Origin: Arthrobacter sp. Leaf137
Lineage (GTDB): Bacteria > Actinomycetota > Actinomycetes > Actinomycetales > Micrococcaceae
NCBI RefSeq assembly: GCF_001423525.1
Contig: NZ_LMOI01000001.1
Coordinates: 186,001 to 250,000 of the forward strand
Direction of reading: 5' to 3'
DNA: 64,000 nt
This document shows, piece by piece, positions 1-11,098 of this stretch; within the stretch, counting starts at the first letter, position 1, and every line of letters begins with the position of its first letter. The translations under genes and the position numbers were made by a program. The notes beneath the pieces are model-generated. The model made no database searches. It saw nothing but the letters and a program-made list of their open reading frames with translations, and had not been told where the DNA came from.

Positions 1-2040
1 GGCGAACTCCACCATCACGCTTGCCAGCACCAGCGGCACCACTTCCCCTGCACGGGGACTCCAGGGGCGCTCCCCGCCCGGCCGGGGTACCAGGAGCAGA
101 CCCATGGCAACCGCTGCAGCGAGCTGCAGCAGAATCCCGCTCAACGTCAGCGAGTGTCCCGGCGAAGAGTCCACGGCGGCGAGAACAGCGACTCCCACCG
201 TCCCAAGAATGGAGAAGCCAATCAGGGTGGCTTGGGATGCCAATTCCTTGCGACTCCCCCGCTGCAGCCACGCAGACAACAACTGCTGTACCACGGTTGC
301 TGCGACAACACTGAACCAGACCGCCTGCCCCTGCATGCGCCCCTCCGTCAAGGCGGCCGTCACGGCGGGAACGGCAACTGTGCCTGCGATCCTGGTGTTG
401 AAGAGGAGGATCTGCCGTTGCATACCGCTTTCACGGAGCCCCCGCACTAGCCAGAAGAACGCGGTGAGGAGCACCATAAGGGCGAATTCCCACTCCCCCA
501 TCACCCTGCTGACAACCCCCGCCAGGGCAATGCCCGCGAACGGAAGGAACTCAGCGGCCCGGCGCAGCCGGGCCGCCAGGACAAAGCTCGTCAGGAGAAG
601 CAGCAGTACCGGGACCCACAGCGGAACTGCACCGTCGTCAGGCACCCATGCACCGGCAATACTGCGCAGCACAGTGCTGCCCGCAAAGGCTGCCGTCAAC
701 GCCCAGTGCACTACGTGGGTCACCATGACGTCGGCACGCCAGCGCGGCGCCAATGCGTCGCTCGGGGCAGGATTGGCCACGTCCGAAGGCAGGGGTTCCT
801 TTTCCCCGTCAAGGCGCCTGGAAGGGAACCAGGCTTCCAGACGGCCGCCGCCTACGGTAACGCCGATGGCCTGCACGGCAAGCAGGACGGCGGCGGCCAG
901 CAGGGCGCCCCTCGCAGTGTCGGTGAGCTCCAGGACAGCCACGGCGCCGGCAACTGTCAGCGCAACACGGGCCGCATAGAAATTGCGGAGCCTGAAGCTT
1001 GCTCCCGGTACGGCGGCCATCGTGGCGAAGTATGCACCGCTGAGCCCGAGGATCAGTGCGTACTCGGCAAGGCTGGTGCGCACGAGGAACGTTGCAGCCA
1101 CGGCAACGGCCGGTACCACGACAGGGTGGACGGTGACCAGGGGCCGCAGGAATAGCGGGGGAAGCCAGCCCGGCCTGGCCAGGCTCAGCAGGGTGAACAG
1201 GACTGCCACGGCGATGAGCATCACGAAGTACCAGACAAGGGCGGCACCGAGGACTGCCATACCCGACCAAGCGGTGGAAACAAGGAAAGTCAGCGACAGA
1301 TACGCCAGCACGCGGCTTTCGAGCCGGAGGGCGGCCGCAATGTAGGCAAGGGTTCCAATGAGCGAAGTGGCGAGCCACGCCGCGGGCCCGTTTTGCCAGA
1401 CAAAGCTGTAAAGGGCCAGGCCGATGACTGGAACGAGCGCCAGCCCGGTGCCAGTGAAGGCCACGGCAGCAGGCTTCAGGCGCGGTACACGGTGGTGCAG
1501 GATGAATCCCGAGCCGTAGAACAGGGCAGCCACGGAGCAGACGCCGGCGAACTTCATCATGGCCGGCAGCGCCGTTCCCACAAACAGGGCCGCTGCGGCA
1601 ACGAGCAGGAGGCTCGCCACATACAGCGTGACGTTGATGTTCTGGCGGTCACGCCGTTCCCGCCGTGCTGCCAGCTCTTCGGCTGATTCTGCCGGCCGGG
1701 GCGGAGCAGCCGCGTATCCGCGGTATGGAACTGGCTGGGTGGTGGGCTTTGGCCGCGGTGTGGCAACGGCCCCCACGGGCACTGGCTGCGCGCGTGCCGC
1801 GGGGCGGCTTGGCAGTCCGGGAGCAGGCTGAGGTGCAGAAGCCGTGACCACCGGCGGGGCGAACGTCGGCGGCACTGCCGAAGCCGGTGCCGGGGCGGGT
1901 GCCTGGACCTGGGCCTGCACCCGTTCCGGCGGCGAGGTGGTGGATTTCGTCGCCTGGCCCTCAGCCACTTTGGCCATGGCATCCAGCCAGCCCTGCAAGT
2001 GACCGGCCCGGTAGCCTGCCTCGTACGAATCGTCCGGCAT
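1..2040 (-). CDS. Large polytopic membrane protein, partial (C-terminus beyond left edge)
   Basis: An open frame runs from an ATG at 2040 down to base 1 without a stop, giving at least 680 codons; the end lies outside the window. The first about 130 residues are soluble and rich in proline and alanine (start MPDDSYEAGYRAGHLQGWLD). After a charged stretch (RRERRDRQNINV) the protein becomes almost continuously hydrophobic, with many predicted membrane helices such as LYVASLLLVAAAALFVG and VLLAVQAIGVTVGG. I do not recognise a family and assign no function. A bacterial permease or glycan-related membrane protein is possible but unsupported. It lies downstream of the tuf terminator and reads in the same direction. 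Only a weak ribosome site precedes the start, so the start is moderately certain. Confidence 0.75.
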   Translation of the reverse strand, partial: MPDDSYEAGYRAGHLQGWLDAMAKVAEGQATKSTTSPPERVQAQVQAPAPAPASAVPPTFAPPVVTASAPQPAPGLPSRPAARAQPVPVGAVATPRPKPTTQPVPYRGYAAAPPRPAESAEELAARRERRDRQNINVTLYVASLLLVAAAALFVGTALPAMMKFAGVCSVAALFYGSGFILHHRVPRLKPAAVAFTGTGLALVPVIGLALYSFVWQNGPAAWLATSLIGTLAYIAAALRLESRVLAYLSLTFLVSTAWSGMAVLGAALVWYFVMLIAVAVLFTLLSLARPGWLPPLFLRPLVTVHPVVVPAVAVAATFLVRTSLAEYALILGLSGAYFATMAAVPGASFRLRNFYAARVALTVAGAVAVLELTDTARGALLAAAVLLAVQAIGVTVGGGRLEAWFPSRRLDGEKEPLPSDVANPAPSDALAPRWRADVMVTHVVHWALTAAFAGSTVLRSIAGAWVPDDGAVPLWVPVLLLLLTSFVLAARLRRAAEFLPFAGIALAGVVSRVMGEWEFALMVLLTAFFWLVRGLRESGMQRQILLFNTRIAGTVAVPAVTAALTEGRMQGQAVWFSVVAATVVQQLLSAWLQRGSRKELASQATLIGFSILGTVGVAVLAAVDSSPGHSLTLSGILLQLAAAVAMGLLLVPRPGGERPWSPRAGEVVPLVLASVMVEFA

Positions 2041-2111
2041 GAGATGGCCTTTCAGGGAGGGCGTGGCATTAGTCCTGCGATTTATCCAGTGACTGGATTA
2101 ACGGTAGCAAA

Positions 2112-2146
2112 AGAAGGCCCCGCTGCACACAGCAGCGGGGCCTTCT
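2112..2146 (-). terminator. Intrinsic terminator of tuf
   Basis: A perfect 15-bp stem (2112-2126 with 2132-2146, loop ACACA) lies 47 bp after the tuf stop codon. Read on the minus strand it is followed by a TTTT-containing run (CTTCTTTTGC). It closes the str operon before the membrane protein gene. Confidence 0.85.
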
Positions 2147-2192
2147 GTGGATTACCGGGACATAATCTCGGCTATCCGGTGATCAGCAAGAG

Positions 2193-3383
2193 TTACTTGA
2201 TGATCTTGGTGACGCGTCCCGAACCAACGGTGCGGCCGCCTTCGCGGATAGCGAAGCCGAGGCCGTCTTCCATAGCGATCGGCTGGATGAGCGCAACGGT
2301 CATCTCAGTGTTGTCGCCGGGCATAACCATTTCCGTGCCCTCGGGCAGGGTGATAACGCCGGTAACGTCCGTCGTACGGAAGTAGAACTGCGGGCGGTAG
2401 TTCGAGTAGAACGGGTTGTGGCGTCCGCCTTCGTCCTTGGACAGGATGTAGACGTTTGCCTCGAAGTCGGTGTGCGGGGTGATGGAACCCGGCTTGACGA
2501 CAACCTGGCCACGCTCGACATCGTCGCGCTTCAGGCCACGGAGCAGCAGGCCACAGTTCTCGCCGGCCCATGCTTCATCGAGCTGCTTGTGGAACATCTC
2601 GATACCGGTAACCGTGGTCTTCTGGACCGGGCGGATGCCAACGATCTCGACCTCGGAGTTGATGGCGAGGGTGCCACGCTCGGCGCGGCCCGTAACAACG
2701 GTGCCACGGCCGGTGATGGTGAAGACGTCTTCAATCGGCATCAGGAACGGCTTGTCGCGGTCACGCACGGGGTCCGGAACGGACTCGTCGACAGCTGCCA
2801 TCAGGTCCTCAACGGACTTGACCCAAACCGGGTCGCCTTCCAGTGCCTTGAGGCCGGAAACGCGAACAACCGGAGCCTCATCGCCATCGAAGCCCTGCGA
2901 GCTGAGCAGCTCACGAACTTCCATTTCGACGAGGTCGAGGAGCTCTTCGTCATCGACCATGTCGGACTTGTTCAGCGCGACCAGCAGGTAGGGAACACCA
3001 ACCTGGCGGGCAAGCAGAACGTGCTCGCGGGTCTGAGCCATGGGGCCATCGGTAGCAGCAACCACGAGGATTGCGCCGTCCATCTGGGCAGCACCGGTGA
3101 TCATGTTCTTGATGTAGTCAGCGTGACCCGGGGCGTCTACGTGTGCGTAGTGACGCTTTTCGGTCTGGTACTCCACGTGGGAGATGTTGATGGTAATACC
3201 GCGCTGACGCTCTTCGGGAGCAGAGTCGATAGACGCGAAGTCGCGCTTCTCGTTAAGATCCGGGTACTTGTCGTACAGCACCTTGGAAATGGCGGCCGTC
3301 AGCGTCGTCTTACCGTGGTCAACGTGACCGATGGTGCCGATGTTGACGTGCGGCTTAGTCCGCTCGAACTTTGCCTTTGCCAC
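2193..3383 (-). CDS. tuf: Elongation factor Tu
   Basis: The 396-residue protein is full-length EF-Tu, the GTPase that delivers aminoacyl-tRNA to the ribosomal A site. The P-loop GHVDHGKT, the DAPGH switch II motif and the NKSD guanine-specificity motif are all visible in the N-terminal G domain, followed by the two beta-barrel domains ending in GRVTKIIK. The start is a GTG preceded by a strong AGGAGG site. It is the last gene of the str cluster, 263 bp after fusA, and has a good promoter candidate of its own in that gap, so it is probably transcribed both from the operon promoter and separately. A hairpin terminator follows. Confidence 0.98.
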   Translation of the reverse strand: MAKAKFERTKPHVNIGTIGHVDHGKTTLTAAISKVLYDKYPDLNEKRDFASIDSAPEERQRGITINISHVEYQTEKRHYAHVDAPGHADYIKNMITGAAQMDGAILVVAATDGPMAQTREHVLLARQVGVPYLLVALNKSDMVDDEELLDLVEMEVRELLSSQGFDGDEAPVVRVSGLKALEGDPVWVKSVEDLMAAVDESVPDPVRDRDKPFLMPIEDVFTITGRGTVVTGRAERGTLAINSEVEIVGIRPVQKTTVTGIEMFHKQLDEAWAGENCGLLLRGLKRDDVERGQVVVKPGSITPHTDFEANVYILSKDEGGRHNPFYSNYRPQFYFRTTDVTGVITLPEGTEMVMPGDNTEMTVALIQPIAMEDGLGFAIREGGRTVGSGRVTKIIK

Positions 3384-3452
3384 AGGTTCCTCCTAGAACG
3401 ATTTCAAATGGCTTGCCCTTCAACCGCGCTTTTCGCGGCAGAAACTCAGGCA

Positions 3453-3481
3453 AGTCTACTTGGGGGCTTTGGATTGGTGAA
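3453..3481 (-). promoter_or_regulatory. Candidate promoter of tuf
   Basis: Minus strand TTCACC (3476-3481), a 17-nt spacer and TAGACT (3453-3458) form a good actinobacterial sigma-A type promoter about 70 nt upstream of the tuf start. A small CCGCG/CGCGG hairpin (3424-3438) lies in the predicted leader. Confidence 0.55.
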
Positions 3482-3646
3482 ATTGCAGATTCAGGAACTA
3501 ATACTAATCCCCTGAGCCTGTTCGTGCAGATGGCCTGGAGCCGGCTTGACCGGGATGGGCCCCGCCGGCCCCGGCCACCTGCACCGGCTGCGCTGTCCGT
3601 CTCCGGCTGCGCAGCCGAGGTATTCGCTTTAAGTGCCCTGTACGGA

Positions 3647-5761
3647 CTACTCGCCGCGGCTCTTCTGGATGATCTCGTCGGCAACAGCCTTCGGGACCTC
3701 CGCGTAGCTGTTGAACGTCATGGAGTACACAGCACGGCCCTGGGTCTTCGAACGCAGGTCACCGATGTAGCCGAACATGCCGGACAGCGGAACGTGCGCA
3801 CGGATAACCTTGACGCCCTGTGCATCTTCCATGGACTGCATCTGGCCACGGCGGGAGTTGATGTCACCGATGACTTCACCCATGTATTCCTCAGGGGTGC
3901 GGACTTCGACATCCATCAGCGGTTCGAGCAGGACAGGGTTCGCCTTGCGTGCGGCTTCCTTGAAAGCCATACGGCCGGCGATCTTGAACGCCATTTCCGA
4001 GGAGTCAACATCGTGGTACGCGCCGTCAACCAGCGTGGCCTTGATGCCCACTACCGGGTAACCGGCCAGGACGCCGTCGTTCAGTGCATCCTGGATACCA
4101 GCGTCGACAGACGGGATGTATTCGCGCGGAACGCGGCCACCGGTGACCTTGTTCTCGAACTCGTACAGCTCGCCGTCGGCAGTGTCCAGCGGTTCGATCG
4201 CAATCTGGATCTTTGCGAACTGGCCCGAACCACCGGTCTGCTTCTTGTGCGTGTAGTCGTGGCGTTCGACGGCGCGCTTGATGGTTTCGCGGTAGGCAAC
4301 CTGGGGCTTGCCCACGTTTGCCTCGACCTTGAACTCGCGGCGCATGCGGTCCACCAGGATGTCCAGGTGCAGCTCGCCCATGCCGGCGATGATGGTCTGG
4401 CCGGTGTCTTCGTTGAGGGACACCTGGAAGGTGGGGTCCTCAGCGGAGAGCTTCTGGATGGCCGTGGAGAGCTTCTCCTGGTCACCCTTGGTGTTCGGCT
4501 CGATGGCGACCGAGATCACGGGCTCCGGGAAGCTCATGGACTCAAGCACGATCTGGTTCGCAGAGTCGCACAGGGTGTCGCCCGTGGTGGTGTCCTTGAG
4601 GCCGATGGCAGCGTAGATGTGGCCGGCGGTGGCGCCCTCAACGGGCATCTCCTTGTTGGCGTGCATCTGGAACAGCTTGCCGATGCGCTCTTTCTTACCC
4701 TTGGTGGAGTTGACCACCTGGGCGCCTGCTTCCACGTGACCGGAGTACACGCGGATGAAGGTGAGCTGGCCGAAGAACGGGTGCGCTGCAATCTTGAAGG
4801 CCAGTGCGGAGAAAGGCTCATCAGCGGAAGGTGCGCGGGTCAGTTCCTTCTCTTCGTCGCGGGGGTCGTGACCGACCATCGGCGGGACGTCGAGCGGGTT
4901 CGGCAGGTAGTCGACAACCGCATCGAGCATCGGCTGGACGCCACGGTTCTTGAACGCGGAGCCACAGAAGATCGGGTAGAGCTCGGAGTTGATCGTCATC
5001 TTGCGGATGCCGGCCTTGAGCTCGTCTACGGTGAGTTCTTCGCCTTCAAGGTACTTCTCCATGAGTTCCTCAGAGGACTCTGCAACAGTCTCAACGAGCG
5101 CTGCGCGGTACTCTTCGGCCTTTTCCTGGAGGTCAGCCGGGATCTCGCGGATCTCGTACTTGGCACCCATGGTGACGTCACCCTTGGCATCGCCGGGCCA
5201 CACCAGGGAGCGCATGTACAGCAGGTCCACGACGCCGATGAAGTCGTTCTCGGCACCGATGGGCAGCTGCATGACCAGCGGCTTGGCGCCGAGGCGGCTG
5301 ACGATGGTGTCTACGGTGAAGTAGAAATCAGCGCCGAGCTTGTCCATCTTGTTGACGAAGCAGATACGCGGGACGTTGTACTTGTCAGCCTGGCGCCACA
5401 CGGTCTCGGACTGGGGCTCAACGCCTTCCTTGCCGTCGAAGACAGCAACGGCACCGTCGAGGACGCGCAGGGAGCGCTCAACCTCAACAGTGAAGTCCAC
5501 GTGGCCGGGGGTGTCGATGATGTTGATCTGGTTGTTTTCCCAGAAGCAGGTCACGGCGGCCGACGTGATCGTGATGCCGCGTTCCTTTTCCTGTTCCATC
5601 CAGTCAGTGGTCGAAGCGCCGTCGTGCGTTTCGCCAATCTTGTGGTTCACACCCGTGTAGAACAGGATGCGCTCGGTGGTGGTGGTCTTGCCGGCATCAA
5701 TATGGGCCATGATGCCGATGTTGCGGACCTTACTAAGGTCGGTAAGCACGTCCTGTGCCAC
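3647..5761 (-). CDS. fusA: Elongation factor G
   Basis: The 704-residue protein is a complete EF-G, the GTPase that drives translocation on the ribosome and helps recycle it. The G1 motif [10 protein letters not shown], the G3 motif DTPGHVDF and the G4 motif NKMDKLG are intact near the N-terminus, and the length is normal. The start is GTG with an AAGGAG site. It lies 69 bp after rpsG in the conserved order rpsL-rpsG-fusA-tuf, so it is part of the str operon. The C-terminus ends in a short basic/acidic tail (IIQKSRGE). Nothing suggests a fusidic acid resistance paralogue: this is the housekeeping copy. Confidence 0.98.
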   Translation of the reverse strand: MAQDVLTDLSKVRNIGIMAHIDAGKTTTTERILFYTGVNHKIGETHDGASTTDWMEQEKERGITITSAAVTCFWENNQINIIDTPGHVDFTVEVERSLRVLDGAVAVFDGKEGVEPQSETVWRQADKYNVPRICFVNKMDKLGADFYFTVDTIVSRLGAKPLVMQLPIGAENDFIGVVDLLYMRSLVWPGDAKGDVTMGAKYEIREIPADLQEKAEEYRAALVETVAESSEELMEKYLEGEELTVDELKAGIRKMTINSELYPIFCGSAFKNRGVQPMLDAVVDYLPNPLDVPPMVGHDPRDEEKELTRAPSADEPFSALAFKIAAHPFFGQLTFIRVYSGHVEAGAQVVNSTKGKKERIGKLFQMHANKEMPVEGATAGHIYAAIGLKDTTTGDTLCDSANQIVLESMSFPEPVISVAIEPNTKGDQEKLSTAIQKLSAEDPTFQVSLNEDTGQTIIAGMGELHLDILVDRMRREFKVEANVGKPQVAYRETIKRAVERHDYTHKKQTGGSGQFAKIQIAIEPLDTADGELYEFENKVTGGRVPREYIPSVDAGIQDALNDGVLAGYPVVGIKATLVDGAYHDVDSSEMAFKIAGRMAFKEAARKANPVLLEPLMDVEVRTPEEYMGEVIGDINSRRGQMQSMEDAQGVKVIRAHVPLSGMFGYIGDLRSKTQGRAVYSMTFNSYAEVPKAVADEIIQKSRGE

Positions 5762-5830
5762 GGGGTCTCCTTTTGGGATGGACTACACGTTCGCCGCCGG
5801 CTCGGTTGAGCCGGCGGCGTCCGGGGAGTA

Positions 5831-6301
5831 TTACCAGCGGTAGTGTGCGAAGGCCTTGTTGGACTCGGCCATCTTGTGGGTGTCTTCGCGACGCTTCACA
5901 GCGGCACCGAGACCGTTGGACGCATCCAGGATTTCGTTCTGGAGACGCTCGGTCATCGTCTTTTCGCGGCGGGCCTTGGAGTAGCCAACCAGCCACCGCA
6001 GGGCAAGTGCGGTGGAGCGGCCCGGCTTGACCTCAACCGGAACCTGGTAGGTGGCGCCGCCGACGCGGCGTGAGCGGACCTCAAGCGAAGGCTTGACGTT
6101 GTCCATGGCCTTCTTCAGTGCTGCCACGGGGTCGCCGCCGGACTTGGCTCGTGCGCCTTCGAGGGCACCGTAGACAATGCGCTCTGCCGTGGACTTCTTG
6201 CCGTCAACGAGCACCTTGTTGATGAGCTGGGTTACCAGCGGGGAGCCGTAAACGGGATCCTGTACGAGCGGCCGCTTGGGGGCCGGACCCTTGCGAGGCA
6301 T
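5831..6301 (-). CDS. rpsG: 30S ribosomal protein S7
   Basis: The 156-residue protein matches S7 throughout (start [11 protein letters not shown], end NKAFAHYRW). S7 binds the 3' major domain of 16S rRNA and nucleates assembly of the small-subunit head. The gene starts only one base after the rpsL stop codon, so the two are translationally close, and fusA follows 69 bp later. In E. coli S7 is the autogenous repressor of this operon; whether that holds here cannot be read from the sequence. Confidence 0.98.
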   Translation of the reverse strand: MPRKGPAPKRPLVQDPVYGSPLVTQLINKVLVDGKKSTAERIVYGALEGARAKSGGDPVAALKKAMDNVKPSLEVRSRRVGGATYQVPVEVKPGRSTALALRWLVGYSKARREKTMTERLQNEILDASNGLGAAVKRREDTHKMAESNKAFAHYRW

Positions 6302-6302
6302 A

Positions 6303-6677
6303 TTACTTCTTCTCCATCTTTGCGCCGTAGCGGCTGCGGGCCTGCTTACGGTTCTTCACACCCTGGGTATCGAGGGCGCCACGGACGATCTTGTAGCGGA
6401 CACCCGGGAGGTCCTTCACACGACCACCGCGAACGAGCACAATGGAGTGCTCCTGCAGGTTGTGGCCAACACCGGGGATGTAAGCGGTAACTTCAACGCC
6501 ACCGTTAAGGCGCACACGTGCAACCTTACGCAGAGCCGAGTTCGGCTTCTTGGGGGTGGTGGTGTAAACGCGGGTGCAAACACCGCGGCGCATCGGGCTG
6601 CCGTTCAGGGCAGGAGCCTTGGTCTTTTTGACCTTCGGCGTGCGGCCCTTGCGGACCAGCTGGTTAATCGTAGGCAC
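6303..6677 (-). CDS. rpsL: 30S ribosomal protein S12
   Basis: This is the 124-residue decoding-centre protein S12. I place the start at the GTG at 6677 (reading [14 protein letters not shown] after it), because a GGAGAA site sits 7 nt upstream and the length matches the family; the longer reading from 6713 adds 12 residues not found in S12. The lysines that are altered in streptomycin-resistant mutants are wild type (TTPKKPNSA and GGRVKDLPG), so the sequence predicts sensitivity at this target. It is the first gene of the str operon. Confidence 0.97.
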   Translation of the reverse strand: MPTINQLVRKGRTPKVKKTKAPALNGSPMRRGVCTRVYTTTPKKPNSALRKVARVRLNGGVEVTAYIPGVGHNLQEHSIVLVRGGRVKDLPGVRYKIVRGALDTQGVKNRKQARSRYGAKMEKK

Positions 6678-7040
6678 TCTCGTGTTCTCCGTTGGTTTGA
6701 TCTCTACCGGCACATTCAGGCGTCAGCCGTCTCTGCTCCGGTTTTGGCGTTGTCCCTGCAGCCTTGGTGGCTTGAATCTTGCCTAGGCGTGCAAAATGGT
6801 GGCATTCGTTGCGCACCTTACCCGCAACCCGGAAACAAGCTCACACCCAGCATCATGAGAACAAAACCAAAATGATGCTGCGGCGGCCTTCATCCACTGC
6901 CACACAGAACAATTACAGAAAAGTCTAGCACGGCTTGATCCTGAGCCTTAATCAGGTGTAGGGCGCACGACGGCGGCAACCGCCCGCCGCCGTCGTCCTC
7001 CACCGCCCCGGGTGCCCGTGCGCAAAAGGTCCGGTTAACG
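6678..7040. other. Intergenic region between rpoC and rpsL: leader of the str operon
   Basis: This roughly 360-bp stretch holds no convincing gene. It contains the 5' part of the str operon: a promoter candidate near 6950 and a long AT-richer leader of about 240 nt before the rpsL GTG. Its left-over end carries nothing recognised between the promoter and the rpoC terminator. Confidence 0.6.
6922..6951 (-). promoter_or_regulatory. Candidate promoter of the str operon
   Basis: Minus strand TTAAGG (6946-6951), an 18-nt spacer and TAGACT (6922-6927). The -10 is a good match to the actinobacterial consensus and the -35 only fair. It would give a leader of about 240 nt ahead of rpsL. Confidence 0.4.
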
Positions 7041-7076
7041 GGCCAGGCCCCGCACTCGAAAGTGCGGGGCCCGGCC
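7041..7076 (-). terminator. Intrinsic terminator of rpoBC
   Basis: An 11-bp perfect GC stem (7046-7056 with 7061-7071, loop CGAA) is extended by four more pairs after one mismatch. It lies 23 bp after the rpoC stop. The downstream T run on the minus strand (CCTTTTGC) is short and set back, so termination may be partial. Confidence 0.7.
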
Positions 7077-7098
7077 TTGAAAGGGCTGACAGCCGTTT

Positions 7099-10000
7099 TT
7101 AGCGGAAGTCGTTGCCGAGATCGTAGTCATCCAGCGGGATGGCGTGGAACTCGGGGGCTCCGTCACCGCCCAGGGTGTCGTACGAGAAGTCGCTGAATGC
7201 GCTGGGGCCGGTGAACAGGTTGGCCTTCGCTTCTTCAGTGGGCTCCACGGTGACCTCGGTGTAGCGCGGGAGACCCGTGCCGGCCGGGATCAGCTTACCG
7301 ATGATGACGTTCTCCTTGAGGCCCAGCAGCGGATCGCTCTTGCCTTCCATGGCCGCCTGCGTCAGGACGCGGGTGGTCTCCTGGAAGGAAGCTGCGGACA
7401 GCCAGGACTCGGTGGCCAGGGACGCCTTGGTGATGCCCATGAGCTCCGGACGTCCGGATGCCGGCGTCTTGCCCTCGGACACAACGCGGCGGTTGGCATC
7501 CTCGAAGCGGCTGCGCTCGGCGAGCTCGCCGGGCAGCAGGTCCGATTCGCCGGACTCGATGACCGTGACGCGGCGCAGCATCTGGCGGACGATAACCTCG
7601 ACGTGCTTGTCGTGGATACCGATGCCCTGGCTGCGGTACACGCCCTGCACTTCGTCCACCAGGAACTTCTGTGCCGCACGCGGACCCATGATGCGCAGGA
7701 CCTGCTTGGGGTCCACCGGACCGTTGATCAGTTTCTGGCCAACGGTGACGTGGTCGCCGTCTTCGATCAGCAGGCGTGAACGGCGCAGGACCGGGTAAGC
7801 GATCTCTTCCGTTCCGTCATCCGGGGTGATGACCAGGCGCATCTGGCGCTCGGACTCTTCGATGGCGATGCGGCCGGCTGCCTCGGCAATCGGCGCAACA
7901 CCCTTCGGAGTACGGGCTTCGAAGAGCTCCTGGATACGGGGCAGACCCTGGGTGATGTCGTCGCCACCGCCGGCGGACACTGCACCACCGGTGTGGAACG
8001 TACGCATGGTCAGCTGGGTACCGGGCTCACCGATGGACTGGGCGGCGATGATGCCGACAGCCTCGCCGATGTCCACGGTCTTGCCGGTGGCCAGCGAACG
8101 GCCGTAGCACAGGGCGCAGGTGCCAACGCTGGACTCACAGGTAAGGACGGAGCGGACCTTGACCTCGGTGATGCCGGCCTTGAAGAGCTCGTCGATGACG
8201 ACGTCGCCGCAGTCGGTGCCGGCGGCTGCAAGGACGTTGCCCTCGGAGTCCACGACGTCGACTGCCAGCGTACGTGCGTAGGCGCTGTTCTCGACGTTCT
8301 CGTCCAGGACCAGCTCACCGTTGGAGTCGGCAACGGCGATCGGCGTGACCAGCCCACGCTCGGTGCCGCAGTCCTCTTCACGGACGATGACATCCTGCGA
8401 GACGTCCACCAGGCGTCGGGTCAGGTAACCCGAGTTGGCGGTACGCAGAGCGGTATCGGCGAGGCCCTTACGGGCACCGTGCGTGGCGATGAAGTACTCC
8501 AGCACCGACAGGCCCTCACGGTAGGAGGACTTGATGGGGCGCGGGATGATCTCACCCTTCGGGTTGGCCACCAGGCCACGGATACCCGCGATCTGACGGA
8601 CCTGCATCCAGTTACCACGGGCACCGGAGGACACCATGCGGTTGATGGTGTTCATCGGCGACAGGCTCTCACGCATCACCGCAGCGATGTCGTTGGTGGC
8701 CTTGTTCCAGATCTCGATGAGCTCCTGGCGACGCTCGTCGTCGTCGATCAGGCCCTTGTCGTACTGGCCCTGGATCTTGGCGGCGCGTTCCTCGTAACCG
8801 GCAAGGATCTGCGGCTTGGCAGCCGGAACCTCGATATCGGAGATGGCAACCGTGACGCCCGAACGGGTGGCCCAGTAGAAACCGGCATCCTTCAGGTTGT
8901 CCAGCGTGGCCGCGGTAACAACCTTCGGGTAGCGCTCAGCGAGGTCGTTGACGATCCTGGACAGTTCGCCCTTATCCGCTACAGCTTCAACCCAGGGGTA
9001 GTCCTCGGGCAGGGTCTCATTGAAGAGGACCTGGCCCAGGGAGGTTTCCACGATTGCGGGCTGGCCCTGCTCCCAACCTTCGGGGGCTTCCCAACCGGCG
9101 TAGGGCACGAAGCCTTCGAGGCGAATCTTGACCTGGGAGTTCAGGTGCAGGTCGCGGGCATCGAACGCCATGATGGCCTCGGATACCGAACCGAAGATGC
9201 GGCCTTCGCCGGCCGAACCCTTCCGCTTGGTGGTCAGGTGGTAGAGGCCGATGATCATATCCTGCGAAGGCAGGGTGACCGGGCGTCCGTCGGACGGCTT
9301 CAGGATGTTGTTCGAGGACAGCATCAGGATGCGCGCCTCGGCCTGCGCCTCGGGGCTCAGCGGCAGGTGCACTGCCATCTGGTCGCCGTCGAAGTCAGCG
9401 TTGAAGGCGCCACAAACCAGCGGGTGAAGCTGGATAGCCTTGCCTTCAACAAGCTGCGGCTCGAACGCTTGGATGCCCAGGCGGTGCAGGGTAGGTGCAC
9501 GGTTGAGCAGCACCGGGTGTTCGGTGATGATCTCTTCGAGCACGTCCCACACCTGCGGGCGGTAACGCTCAACCATCCGCTTGGCCGACTTGATGTTCTG
9601 TGCGTGGTTGAGGTCAACCAGGCGCTTCATCACGAACGGCTTGAAGAGCTCCAGGGCCATCTGCTTGGGCAGGCCGCACTGGTGCAGCTTCAGCTGCGGG
9701 CCGACGACGATGACCGAACGGCCCGAGTAGTCGACGCGCTTGCCGAGGAGGTTCTGGCGGAAACGGCCCTGCTTGCCCTTGAGCATGTCGCTCAGGGACT
9801 TCAGCGGACGGTTGCCCGGTCCGGTGACCGGACGGCCGCGGCGGCCGTTGTCGAAGAGGCTGTCAACAGCTTCCTGAAGCATGCGCTTCTCGTTGTTGAC
9901 GATGATCTCCGGAGCACCCAGGTCAAGCAGGCGCTTGAGGCGGTTGTTGCGGTTGATCACACGGCGGTACAGGTCGTTGAGGTCGGAGGTCGCAAAGCGG

Positions 10001-10998
10001 CCACCGTCCAGCTGGACCATGGGGCGCAGTTCCGGCGGGATCACCGGGACGGCGTCGAGGACCATGCCGAGCGGGCTGTTGTTGGTGGTCAGGAATGCGT
10101 TGACCACCTTCAGGCGCTTGAGGGCGCGGGTCTTGCGCTGGCCCTTGCCGTTGGCAATGATGTCGCGCAGCAGGTCGGATTCGGCCTGCATGTCGAAGCC
10201 CTCGAGGCGCTTCTTGATGGCCTCGGCACCCATGGAGCCTTCGAAGTACATGCCGTAACGGTCACGCAGTTCGCGGTACAGGCCCTCGTCGCCTTCGAGG
10301 TCGGCAACCTTGAGGTTCTTGAAGCGGTCCCAGACCTGCTCGAGGCGCTCGATGTCGGCGTCGGCGCGCTTGCGCACGTTGGCCATCTGGCGGTCGGCGG
10401 AGTCGCGGGCCTTCTTCTTGTCGGCAGCCTTGGCGCCTTCGCCCTCAAGGCGGGCAATTTCGCCTTCGAGGTCGCGGGCGATCGCCGCGATGTCCGAGTC
10501 GCGGTTGTCGATGAGCTGCTTCTTCTCGATGTCGTGCTCAACCTGCAGGTTGGGCAGTTCCTCGTGGCGGGCAGCCTCGTCGACGCTGGTGATCATGTAG
10601 GCAGCGAAGTAGATGACCTTTTCGAGGTCCTTCGGTGCCAGGTCAAGGAGGTAGCCCAGGCGGGACGGAACACCCTTGAAGTACCAGATGTGGGTGACGG
10701 GAGCGGCGAGCTCGATGTGGCCCATGCGCTCACGGCGTACCTTGGCGCGGGTGACCTCAACGCCACAGCGCTCACAGATGATGCCCTTGAAGCGCACGCG
10801 CTTGTACTTGCCGCAGTAGCATTCCCAGTCGCGGGACGGGCCGAAGATCTTCTCGCAGAAGAGGCCGTCCTTCTCGGGCTTGAGCGTGCGGTAGTTGATG
10901 GTTTCCGGCTTCTTAACCTCGCCGTAAGACCAGCCGCGGATGTCTTCCGCGGTGGCGAGGCCGATCTGCATGAGGCCGAAGGAGGATTCGCTGGACAT
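7099..10998 (-). CDS. rpoC: RNA polymerase beta' subunit
   Basis: The 1299-residue protein is a complete actinobacterial beta' subunit. The catalytic magnesium-binding loop [12 protein letters not shown] is present at roughly residue 530. The N-terminal zinc ribbon (CYCGKY...CERCG, near residues 60-80) and the second zinc site (CGT...[11 protein letters not shown], near 890-970) are intact. The length is normal for the phylum, with no large lineage insertion. It lies 100 bp after rpoB in the usual order and ends at a GC hairpin. Long open frames on the opposite strand, including one of more than 1000 codons, are a by-product of codon bias. Confidence 0.98.
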   Translation of the reverse strand: MSSESSFGLMQIGLATAEDIRGWSYGEVKKPETINYRTLKPEKDGLFCEKIFGPSRDWECYCGKYKRVRFKGIICERCGVEVTRAKVRRERMGHIELAAPVTHIWYFKGVPSRLGYLLDLAPKDLEKVIYFAAYMITSVDEAARHEELPNLQVEHDIEKKQLIDNRDSDIAAIARDLEGEIARLEGEGAKAADKKKARDSADRQMANVRKRADADIERLEQVWDRFKNLKVADLEGDEGLYRELRDRYGMYFEGSMGAEAIKKRLEGFDMQAESDLLRDIIANGKGQRKTRALKRLKVVNAFLTTNNSPLGMVLDAVPVIPPELRPMVQLDGGRFATSDLNDLYRRVINRNNRLKRLLDLGAPEIIVNNEKRMLQEAVDSLFDNGRRGRPVTGPGNRPLKSLSDMLKGKQGRFRQNLLGKRVDYSGRSVIVVGPQLKLHQCGLPKQMALELFKPFVMKRLVDLNHAQNIKSAKRMVERYRPQVWDVLEEIITEHPVLLNRAPTLHRLGIQAFEPQLVEGKAIQLHPLVCGAFNADFDGDQMAVHLPLSPEAQAEARILMLSSNNILKPSDGRPVTLPSQDMIIGLYHLTTKRKGSAGEGRIFGSVSEAIMAFDARDLHLNSQVKIRLEGFVPYAGWEAPEGWEQGQPAIVETSLGQVLFNETLPEDYPWVEAVADKGELSRIVNDLAERYPKVVTAATLDNLKDAGFYWATRSGVTVAISDIEVPAAKPQILAGYEERAAKIQGQYDKGLIDDDERRQELIEIWNKATNDIAAVMRESLSPMNTINRMVSSGARGNWMQVRQIAGIRGLVANPKGEIIPRPIKSSYREGLSVLEYFIATHGARKGLADTALRTANSGYLTRRLVDVSQDVIVREEDCGTERGLVTPIAVADSNGELVLDENVENSAYARTLAVDVVDSEGNVLAAAGTDCGDVVIDELFKAGITEVKVRSVLTCESSVGTCALCYGRSLATGKTVDIGEAVGIIAAQSIGEPGTQLTMRTFHTGGAVSAGGGDDITQGLPRIQELFEARTPKGVAPIAEAAGRIAIEESERQMRLVITPDDGTEEIAYPVLRRSRLLIEDGDHVTVGQKLINGPVDPKQVLRIMGPRAAQKFLVDEVQGVYRSQGIGIHDKHVEVIVRQMLRRVTVIESGESDLLPGELAERSRFEDANRRVVSEGKTPASGRPELMGITKASLATESWLSAASFQETTRVLTQAAMEGKSDPLLGLKENVIIGKLIPAGTGLPRYTEVTVEPTEEAKANLFTGPSAFSDFSYDTLGGDGAPEFHAIPLDDYDLGNDFR

Positions 10999-11098
10999 AT
11001 GGTCCCTGTTCTCTCTTGTTCTCTAAATTCTGAAGTCTTGACGAATGAGGGAGGTCAGGCCCGACGGCGGGTGGGCACCCGCCGTCGGACCGGACCTG

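Noticed and set aside
3371..5809. An 812-codon plus-strand frame opposite fusA
   Set aside because: Same cause: complementary to highly biased fusA codons, with no family match and a start inside tuf.
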